Below, piece by piece: positions 57,533 through 64,000 of a stretch of 64,000 bases of DNA. The position numbers and the translations under genes were made by a program. Position 1 is the first letter of the stretch, and each line of letters begins with the position of its first letter. The DNA comes from an uncultured bacterium (GTDB lineage Bacteria; Cyanobacteriota; Vampirovibrionia; Gastranaerophilales; Gastranaerophilaceae): positions 124,001 through 188,000 of the forward strand of contig CACYUI010000001.1 of NCBI GenBank assembly GCA_902777605.1. Reading direction: 5' to 3'. A model generated the notes under the pieces. The model worked only from the letters and a program-made list of their open reading frames with translations, did not search any database and had not been told where the DNA came from.

Positions 57533-60500
57533 CTAATCTACTGAGAAGATGTCTTTAATATCATCCATTGTAAGCGATTTTGTAATATTTCTGTCAATTG
57601 AAACAACACTGTCAACAAGATCTCGTTTTTTACCCTTAATCTTTTGAATTTTTTCTTCAACGGTATTTTTAGTAATGAGCCTGTATACAAAAACTTTCTT
57701 CGTTTGTCCGATACGATAGGCTCTATCTGTTGCCTGATCTTCAACAGCAGGATTCCACCAAGGATCGTAATGGATAACATAATCAGCACCCGTCAAGTTC
57801 AATCCCGTACCGCCGGCTTTCAAGCTGATTAAGAATATCGGTATATTTGGATTATTATTAAAGTTTTCAACCGCTGCTTGACGGTCTTTTGTCTTACCAG
57901 TTAAATATTCAAAAGGAATACCCTCTCTTTGCAGCCAACCTTTAATAATATCAAGCATGTCGACAAATTGGCTGAATAAAAGAATTCTGTGTTTTTCTTC
58001 AATAATTTGTTGAATCATGTTCTTTAAATATTCAAATTTACCTGATTTCATATCACCTTTAACATGTTCTTTATCATAAAGTCTTGGGTGGCAGCATATT
58101 TGACGCATTCTGAGAAGTGCTGAGAAAATAGACATTCGGCTCTTTTCAAGACCGTTTTGCTCGATACTCTTGAAGAGTTCTTCTTTTGTAGAATCAAGAA
58201 CTTCAAGATAGAAGTCGCGTTGCTCATCCGTAAGTTCACAATATGCCATATTTTCAACTTTATCAGGTAAGTCTTTCGCAACATCTCGTTTCATACGCCT
58301 TAGAATAAACGGAAATATTTGCAGTTTTAGTCGTTTCTCAACCGTCTTATCCTGTCTTTCCATAATCGGAGTAACATATCGATAATTAAATTCAGCTACA
58401 TTAAACAAAAATCCCGGCATCAAAAAGTCAAACACAGACCAAAGTTCTTCAAGTTTGTTTTCGATCGGAGTACCTGAAAGTGCCAGCTTGTGATCTGATT
58501 GAAGCTCCTTAACCGATTGAGCAGTTTGAGAAATTGCGTTTTTGATATTTTGAGATTCATCTAATATTACATATCTGAATTTGTATTTCTTAAGTTTTGC
58601 AATATCACGGCGAACAAGCGCATAACTCGTAATAATAATATCGTAATTCGGAATTTCTTTGAATAAACCTTTTCTATCCGCACCTTGAATTTTTAGGCAA
58701 GTTAAATCCGGTGTAAATTTCTGAATTTCATTTTCCCAGTTAAAAACTACTGTTGTTGGAGCAATGACTAATGTCGGCATCGGCCCGTCTACTTCTTTAG
58801 CTTTTTGTAAAAGTGTCAATGCCTGCAAAGTTTTACCTAACCCCATATCATCAGCAAGAATACCGTTCAAGCCATACTGATACAAGAACCACAGCCAATG
58901 GAAACCTTTTGTTTGATATTCTCTGAATTTTGCATTAACTGATTTTGGAATATCAACACCTTCAGAAGTTGTTGAGAATGTAGAAATTTGCTCCCAAAAT
59001 TTTTGGAATTTTTCGCTCATTACAAGTTCAAATCCCTGGTTCTGAAGCTCAGTAATCAAACCTACACGATATGTTTTTACCAAAAATTTATTTTCATTGT
59101 TTCTATATGCATCAAAGGAATTGAATGAACGCATAATCGCATATATGTTTTGAGCCGGATATTCAACAAATCCTAAACTTCTGACTCTTGCGTACTTTTC
59201 TCCACTTTGAATAGTTTCGTAAATTTCATCAAAGTCTATGACTTCCTCTCCTACCTGACCGTACAATTGAATTTCCATACTGTCAATTGATTCTTCAGAG
59301 AAGTCGATTTTTGCACACATTTTAAAAGGTTCTTTCATAAGTTTAAAGAAGTTCATGTCATCATGTTCTTCAAACTTCCAACCTTCCCCTGCTTGTTGAA
59401 TATAGTAGTTATAAAAATCAATTGCATTTTCTTTTTCAAGTGCCAAGTTGTTTGTCTGCATAGGAACAAATTTACAGGCAAGAAGCATGTTATATGCCAT
59501 TTGTTCATGCTCATAATCCCGTTTTATCCAATAAACTAAATCTTCTTTTTCGCTCTTTACTGAAATATAAGGAGATTTATCTCTACTCTTTGAGTACGGA
59601 ACTTTTACTCCAGAATAATCAAACTCCAATGATGCCTTCAAGGATTGGTCATAATCAATACCCAAAGTAACAATATTCAATGGAGGTTTATGATCCATCA
59701 AAAGTCCGCTAATATTTTCTGCAATTTTAACGGGCATTATTTCTTGAAGATGTGGTAATTCTTCATAAACAAATTTTCCGCCATCCGCATCTTTTAAGTC
59801 TGTAAATGTAGACTTAATAATACTTTGCGGTAATTCATTCATCGCAATATTAATAGGAAATATAATATTTTTATACCTCCCCCATTTTATTTGACGGGAA
59901 AAATATTTGATTTCTTCAAACGGATAGGTTTCATCTTTATCAGGACGAGTCCAAAAAAGCTCAAGAACAATGTTTGTGCCACCATTAATGTTTGTAGTTG
60001 ATACATCAAGATTCAAACTCCACATATTATCGGTAAACTGTATTCTTTCTTTTGTCTTTTCATCCAAAACTTCTTCCAATTCTGCCATAATAGGAAAAAC
60101 AGGAGCAAACTTAGTAATCGGTATATCATACCAGCCTGCTTTTTTATCCTGCTTTGCTATTTTAAGCATCATTTGGAACAAAGAAATTTCAACCTTTTGA
60201 GCATCATTTAGCTCAAAGTTTGGTGTAACTTTTTGTATCTCTATAAGAGCCCTTAAAATGCCCTCCAAAGAGCGAACAATCTTATTTGTAGCTCTATCTC
60301 TCACAAGAATTGAGAAAAAGTTCTGTCTTCTCTTTGGATTAAAGTGGAAAATATAACTTCCCTTTGGCGGTTCTTTTAATGCAGTATCAATATCAGAAAT
60401 ATCCGGTTCTATACCATATTTTTCTAGCGCAAATTTATCGTATGCACCTGTTTCTATTGCTTTTAATCCAACTGCAACTGCATGCTTACACCACTCTTCT

Positions 60501-60721
60501 TTTAAAGGACAATTACATCTTGCCTCTACCTTATTTTTCTTAAAAATAAGATCTGTTACATAAAAATCCTGATAATTACCCTTAACTTTACCCTTAAAAA
60601 AATTCTTTTCCGGCTCTGCTTCCAGAATCATGTCTTTTTGATAATACTCATAACCGCGTCTCCAACTACCTGAAGTCGCGTTATTTTTTAGAAAATCATA
60701 ATTAAACTTAAATTCGCTCAT
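57533..60721 (-). CDS. SNF2/Rad54-like helicase with SWIM zinc finger
   Basis: Swi2/Snf2-type DNA translocase, 1062 residues from the ATG at 60721; upstream sequence in frame to 60868 has no family match. An N-terminal SWIM finger (CNCPLKEEWCKHAVAVGLKA, about 68-88) is followed by a long region of unknown fold and the helicase core: DDMGLGKTLQALTLL (motif I), ILDESQNIKN (motif II), ALSGTPIENKLEELWSVFDFL (motif III), ILLFSQFVDMLDIIKGWL, GGTGLNLTGADYVIHYDPWWNPAVEDQATDRAYRIGQTKKVFVYRL. It probably remodels protein-DNA complexes; the bacterial role is not settled. Confidence 0.92.
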   Translation of the reverse strand: MSEFKFNYDFLKNNATSGSWRRGYEYYQKDMILEAEPEKNFFKGKVKGNYQDFYVTDLIFKKNKVEARCNCPLKEEWCKHAVAVGLKAIETGAYDKFALEKYGIEPDISDIDTALKEPPKGSYIFHFNPKRRQNFFSILVRDRATNKIVRSLEGILRALIEIQKVTPNFELNDAQKVEISLFQMMLKIAKQDKKAGWYDIPITKFAPVFPIMAELEEVLDEKTKERIQFTDNMWSLNLDVSTTNINGGTNIVLELFWTRPDKDETYPFEEIKYFSRQIKWGRYKNIIFPINIAMNELPQSIIKSTFTDLKDADGGKFVYEELPHLQEIMPVKIAENISGLLMDHKPPLNIVTLGIDYDQSLKASLEFDYSGVKVPYSKSRDKSPYISVKSEKEDLVYWIKRDYEHEQMAYNMLLACKFVPMQTNNLALEKENAIDFYNYYIQQAGEGWKFEEHDDMNFFKLMKEPFKMCAKIDFSEESIDSMEIQLYGQVGEEVIDFDEIYETIQSGEKYARVRSLGFVEYPAQNIYAIMRSFNSFDAYRNNENKFLVKTYRVGLITELQNQGFELVMSEKFQKFWEQISTFSTTSEGVDIPKSVNAKFREYQTKGFHWLWFLYQYGLNGILADDMGLGKTLQALTLLQKAKEVDGPMPTLVIAPTTVVFNWENEIQKFTPDLTCLKIQGADRKGLFKEIPNYDIIITSYALVRRDIAKLKKYKFRYVILDESQNIKNAISQTAQSVKELQSDHKLALSGTPIENKLEELWSVFDFLMPGFLFNVAEFNYRYVTPIMERQDKTVEKRLKLQIFPFILRRMKRDVAKDLPDKVENMAYCELTDEQRDFYLEVLDSTKEELFKSIEQNGLEKSRMSIFSALLRMRQICCHPRLYDKEHVKGDMKSGKFEYLKNMIQQIIEEKHRILLFSQFVDMLDIIKGWLQREGIPFEYLTGKTKDRQAAVENFNNNPNIPIFLISLKAGGTGLNLTGADYVIHYDPWWNPAVEDQATDRAYRIGQTKKVFVYRLITKNTVEEKIQKIKGKKRDLVDSVVSIDRNITKSLTMDDIKDIFSVD

Positions 60722-60953
60722 AGATTGCGAGGTACTCTTCCAAGTTAAAGTGTAAACATAAAAGTGACAGCTCCCTGTCAAAGGCCTACAAAAAATCATA
60801 GAGTAAACAGTTACTCTCTGACTCCCAACCTTAAAACTTATTATGCCATAACATATATATTTATGCAAGGGGTAAAATAAATACTACGAGTAAACTTAAA
60901 AAGATTCTAAAAAATTAGCAGCGTTTACATTTCTTAATAATATCTTAAAAAAA

Positions 60954-60982
60954 GGCAATTCTTAAGCCGTTAAATACTTTAT
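60954..60982 (+). promoter_or_regulatory. Bipartite GKCAATT-N14-WACTTTAT element
   Basis: GGCAATT (60954-60960), 14 bases, TACTTTAT (60975-60982). The next gene starts at 61099, so the leader would be about 110 bases. Confidence 0.5.
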
Positions 60983-61098
60983 ATATACACAAGATATATT
61001 TATAAAGAGAGATGCAAATATGCGTACAAAAGTTCTTTTAGTACCATTTGTTATTTCTTTATAACTAAAATTCAATAAAACAAAAGGAGAGTATTCGT

Positions 61099-61344
61099 AT
61101 GGCAGTTGGCGCAAGAGATTACATTGACAAATTATTGGTTGAAAAATATGCACAAGAAAAAGTAGATAATCATGAAGAAGATGCACTCGTATCTAGAGTA
61201 AAAGCAGAGGATATGATGAGTCATATGAATGCATCAGGAAATAGTTTTAGAACGATGCTCGCCGTACAAAACAGGCTTACAATGGTATGTTACGGAGTTG
61301 TTGCAAAATCCGCAAAATATGTAGTTTCGGAAGATGCAGCGTAA
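61099..61344 (+). CDS. Small protein of unknown function (81 aa)
   Basis: The ATG follows AAGGAG. The product (MAVGARDYIDKLLVEKYAQE ... DMMSHMNASGNSFRTMLAVQNRLTMVCYGVVAKSAKYVV) is polar at the N-terminus with a mildly hydrophobic C-terminal helix; no signal peptide or known family. The arrangement, bipartite element and a long leader then a terminator at 61395, makes it an independent transcript. Confidence 0.6.
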   Translation: MAVGARDYIDKLLVEKYAQEKVDNHEEDALVSRVKAEDMMSHMNASGNSFRTMLAVQNRLTMVCYGVVAKSAKYVVSEDAA

Positions 61345-61394
61345 AAAAAATTTAACTAACTCTCTTATAAATCTTACATCTATTTACAGAATTC

Positions 61395-61430
61395 GGGCTT
61401 TTGAAAAATTTTTCTTGGCCCATTTTTTTG
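61395..61430 (+). terminator. Terminator after the 81-residue protein gene
   Basis: GGGC ... GCCC with an inner GAAAAA/TTTTTC pairing, followed by seven T on the plus strand. Confidence 0.6.
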
Positions 61431-61552
61431 TTATTTTAAATGTATTTATATTAAATCGCGCGTAGCAGTATGTAGTTTAGTTAACAAATAGGTGACTTTT
61501 AATATATTTTGCGCTAATATAAGTTATGTATATATAACAAAGGGATTTTTTA

Positions 61553-62629
61553 ATGGAAAAAGATATGACCATTGGTATTCCGAGAGGAATGTCATTTTAT
61601 AACAACTATCCGTTTTGGTATGGATTTTTCACAGCATTAGGAATAAAAATAGTATTATCAGACCCGACAACTAAACAAACAATGTCAGAAGGAGCATCTC
61701 TTGTAGTAACAGAAACTTGTTTGCCGATTAAAATTTATTTAGGGCATATTTTGAACCTTATTTCAAAAGGGGTTAAAAACATTTTTGTTCCATCACTTCA
61801 GTCTATTGCACCAAAGATTTATAATTGTTCAAAAATCAGAGGTTTGCCTGATTTGGTTAGAAATGTAATAAAAGCTGACATAAACATTATTGAGCCAACA
61901 CTGGATAAATCCGCAAAAAAACAAGGTTTGTACGAATTTTTATCAGAAGCGGTAAAACCATTTGGGATTACAAGTTTTGATGAAATAAAAAAAGCATCAA
62001 AACAAGGCTGGAAAGTTTACAATAACTTCTTGGTTATGGCTCGTTCAGGAATGAGTTACAAAAAAGCCATGCATTATGCTTTAAGCGGAAAAGTATTTAT
62101 TGAAGAAGCTTCAAAATCAAAATCTTCACCGATTAATGTTGCACTTATTTCACATGGATACAATATGTATGATGAACGCGCTACAATGAAGATTTTTGAC
62201 AAATTAGAGAAAATGGATGTCAAGGTTTTCACATCCTTGCAGCTTACGGATGAACAAATGGCAGAAGGTATTACAACACTAGGACAGAAGAAATACTGGG
62301 CAAACGAGAACGAAATGACAGGCACAGCAGGACATTACCTAAAAGATAATAAAATTGACGGTATTATTACAATAAATGCTTTTGGATGCGGTCCTGACTC
62401 TTTAATGGTTGACAGAATTACAAGAAAAGCAAAGGAATTCGGAAAGCCAATTCTTGTTCTTACTATAGACGAACAAACAGGAGAAGCAGGCTTTATCACT
62501 CGTCTTGAAGCATTTATAGACATGTTATTCCGCAAAAAACGCTCAAAAATAATTTCAGAGGCAGAAATAAGCGAATACGACTATGTTCCGCAAACAAATA
62601 TTTGCGATTCAATTCTAATAGAAAAATAA
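61553..62629 (+). CDS. Acyl-CoA dehydratase activase-related protein (DUF2229/HgdB-like)
   Basis: The 358-residue protein matches DUF2229: MTIGIPRGMSFYNNYPFWYGFFTALGIKIVLSDPTTKQTMSEGASLVVTETCLPIKIYLGHILNLISKGVKNIFVPSL, with a conserved ETCLP cysteine and later FGCGPDSLMVDRITRKAKEFGKPILVLTIDEQTGEAGFITRLEAFIDML. Family members resemble the electron-transferring iron-sulfur component of 2-hydroxyacyl-CoA dehydratase activation and are common in anaerobes; the substrate here is unknown. An AAAGGG precedes the ATG. It stands alone and ends in a strong terminator. Confidence 0.82.
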   Translation: MEKDMTIGIPRGMSFYNNYPFWYGFFTALGIKIVLSDPTTKQTMSEGASLVVTETCLPIKIYLGHILNLISKGVKNIFVPSLQSIAPKIYNCSKIRGLPDLVRNVIKADINIIEPTLDKSAKKQGLYEFLSEAVKPFGITSFDEIKKASKQGWKVYNNFLVMARSGMSYKKAMHYALSGKVFIEEASKSKSSPINVALISHGYNMYDERATMKIFDKLEKMDVKVFTSLQLTDEQMAEGITTLGQKKYWANENEMTGTAGHYLKDNKIDGIITINAFGCGPDSLMVDRITRKAKEFGKPILVLTIDEQTGEAGFITRLEAFIDMLFRKKRSKIISEAEISEYDYVPQTNICDSILIEK

Positions 62630-62633
62630 TCTG

Positions 62634-62666
62634 AAGGCGGTTTTGGGTAATACCCAAAACCGCCTT
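62634..62666. terminator. Long-stem bidirectional terminator
   Basis: A perfect 15-base stem (AAGGCGGTTTTGGGT and its complement) with a three-base loop between convergent genes. Confidence 0.9.
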
Positions 62667-62688
62667 ATTATATTGATTTGTAATATTA

Positions 62689-64000
62689 TTAATCCGAGAA
62701 TGTTTTGAAAGTCTTTTCGACATTGTCTTTGATAACTTTCTGAACAGCTTCCATTTCTGTCTTAAGGGCAAGCTGTTCTGTATCAAGCTGTTTCAGTCGA
62801 AGTTCGAGAGTTCTGTCTTCTTGTTGAATAATCTCCGTTTTTGCATTTATATCTGCAATAGTTTTTTCATATTGTTCTTTTTTATAGAGATATTGGTTCA
62901 TTGCATCTTGATATGCCTTTTCATTTGTAACAGTTTCAACATTCAAATTATAAGTTACGGAATCATTATCAAATTTTACTGACTTAAAGCGTCCGTTTGA
63001 ATCTGTTTCCAGAAGTGCATGATTTGTCTCTTCAATTTTCTTTTGGATATAAGATGCATTATAGTAAGCTAATTTTTCCTGCAGTTCAATAGGTTTATTA
63101 GGGTCATAAGGCCTTCCTACACTTGTCATCAAATCTTCTTCTGTTGTATAGTATGTATTTCCGTGAATATCGAATGTATAAATACCTGCACCTGTATATT
63201 GCAAGTTTCCTGATGCATCAAATTTTACATACTTATTTATGTTAGAATCCGGGCAATCTCTTAAAATCTGTGCTAAATCTGCCACTTGGTCAATTTTATC
63301 GTTTACAACCAATTCATTTAATTCTGTAAGCTTCGAATTGCCTACATAGGCCGGAGTATTGTATGCCATTGAATAATCTTTGTTATCAACAGCTTTCCCG
63401 CTATATCTTGCAACAATGTCAGCAGAACCATCACCTTCCGTAACAAAATCCCATACCTGCTTTCCGCCTGATTCTGATTCATAGCCGTATATATTATTAG
63501 CCTTTATCGTTCCGTCAGAATTGAGGTAACCGTTTGTACTCAAAAAGGCTTTAAGATTTGCATCGCTATTTACCATATCCTGCGTGATATGTTTGTAATC
63601 TTTTTCCTCTATATTTGCGAGGAAAAAGTGCCAAGTACCATCTGAATCCTGCCTATAATATATTGCATCAGAAACCGGCAAACCTTCTTTCATAGCCATA
63701 TTTTTTGCAGTTGCAAAATCCGTTATTGCTTTTTTAAATCCTTCTTTTGAATATGCCTCATCATCTACTTTTGCATACTTAAGCTCTGTTGGTTCTCCTT
63801 GTACTTGATATTTTACGGTTACTCCATCACTTCCAAAAGAAATATCTGCAGTATCAGTATGGAATTGCATTTCTTTTAACACATCGCCCATTTGAACTTG
63901 CGGGTCTTGAAGCATCTTCTTTGCACCCGTAAAAATATCAGCATAATAATAATGTTTTACTTCGTAATTATAATTAGGGTCAGTATTAGATAATTGGTGC
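62689..64000 (-). CDS. Large protein with C-terminal coiled coil, 5' end outside window
   Basis: The frame is open from the window edge (reading HQLSNTDPNYNYEVKHYYYA) to the stop at 62689, at least 436 residues; the apparent ATG at 63915 is internal. The N-terminal visible part is mixed alpha/beta with Gly/Asp-rich loops (ADISFGSDGVTVKYQVQGEPTELKYAKVDDEAYSKEGFKKAITDF). The C-terminal 90 residues form a coiled coil (QYLYKKEQYEKTIADINAKTEIIQQEDRTLELRLKQLDTEQLALKTEMEAVQKVIKDNVEKTFKTFSD). No family assigned. The repeated structure is reminiscent of secreted or flagellar-export substrates, but that is speculation. Confidence 0.6.
   Translation of the reverse strand, partial: HQLSNTDPNYNYEVKHYYYADIFTGAKKMLQDPQVQMGDVLKEMQFHTDTADISFGSDGVTVKYQVQGEPTELKYAKVDDEAYSKEGFKKAITDFATAKNMAMKEGLPVSDAIYYRQDSDGTWHFFLANIEEKDYKHITQDMVNSDANLKAFLSTNGYLNSDGTIKANNIYGYESESGGKQVWDFVTEGDGSADIVARYSGKAVDNKDYSMAYNTPAYVGNSKLTELNELVVNDKIDQVADLAQILRDCPDSNINKYVKFDASGNLQYTGAGIYTFDIHGNTYYTTEEDLMTSVGRPYDPNKPIELQEKLAYYNASYIQKKIEETNHALLETDSNGRFKSVKFDNDSVTYNLNVETVTNEKAYQDAMNQYLYKKEQYEKTIADINAKTEIIQQEDRTLELRLKQLDTEQLALKTEMEAVQKVIKDNVEKTFKTFSD

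Overview
The window is an AT-rich, gene-dense bacterial chromosome segment. The gene set points to a Gram-negative, flagellated, anaerobic member of the non-photosynthetic cyanobacterial lineage (Melainabacteria/Vampirovibrionia, most likely Gastranaerophilales). This is an inference from content. MinC, MinD and MinE occur together with SepF, as in Cyanobacteria. A flagellum is present, which Cyanobacteria lack. There is a secretin, an MlaD-type MCE protein, a heptose kinase and an O-antigen ligase (outer membrane with lipopolysaccharide), an SLH-domain surface protein, and a flavodiiron protein paired with rubredoxin (oxygen scavenging in an anaerobe).

Layout. 1-5.8 kb (minus): type IV pilus/type II secretion operon (periplasmic GspC/PilP-like protein, secretin, PilB ATPase, truncated PilC). 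6-10.4 kb: TPR membrane protein, aroQ, folE2 and a candidate small RNA. 10.4-15 kb: an accessory region of lineage-restricted genes with GNAT-like proteins, a split and internally duplicated gene, REP/REPIN-like palindromes, microsatellites and a duplicated intergenic block. 15-21 kb (minus): three tRNAs, sepF-yggS, the flagellar cluster fliJ-fliK-flgD-flgE, upp and an mlaD-like gene. 22-25.6 kb: flagellin, rnpA and unknown proteins. 25.7-31.1 kb (plus): heptose kinase, DUF4330 protein, O-antigen ligase, SIMPL-domain protein, flavodiiron protein, rubredoxin. 31.4-33.8 kb: minC-minD-minE, with an unusually long acidic tail on MinE. 33.9-37.3 kb: prephenate dehydratase and small unknown genes, two of them under divergent sigma-28-like promoters. 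37.3-43.6 kb (minus): an unusual three-gene operon (TonB-like bitopic protein, highly acidic protein, zinc-ribbon/NTPase/TPR protein). 43.7-52.6 kb: a lytic transglycosylase without a signal peptide, large helical proteins of unknown function, punA, rqcP-like and yjbQ. 52.7-62.6 kb: truB-rbfA, the Cys-rich SLH protein, an XRE regulator with a palindromic operator, ruvC (probably leaderless), a SWIM-SNF2 helicase and an acyl-CoA dehydratase activase-like protein. The window ends inside an unknown coiled-coil protein.

Two promoter classes emerge from the intergenic regions. Sigma-28 (FliA)-type sites (TAAAGTTT-N11-GCCGATAA-like) precede several short unknown proteins and the lytic transglycosylase, suggesting uncharacterised late flagellar genes. 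A second bipartite signal, roughly GKCAATT-N14-WACTTTAT, lies at a fixed internal spacing upstream of six lineage-specific genes of unknown function and of the candidate small RNA. I know of no description of it, and it is the most interesting unexplained signal in the window.
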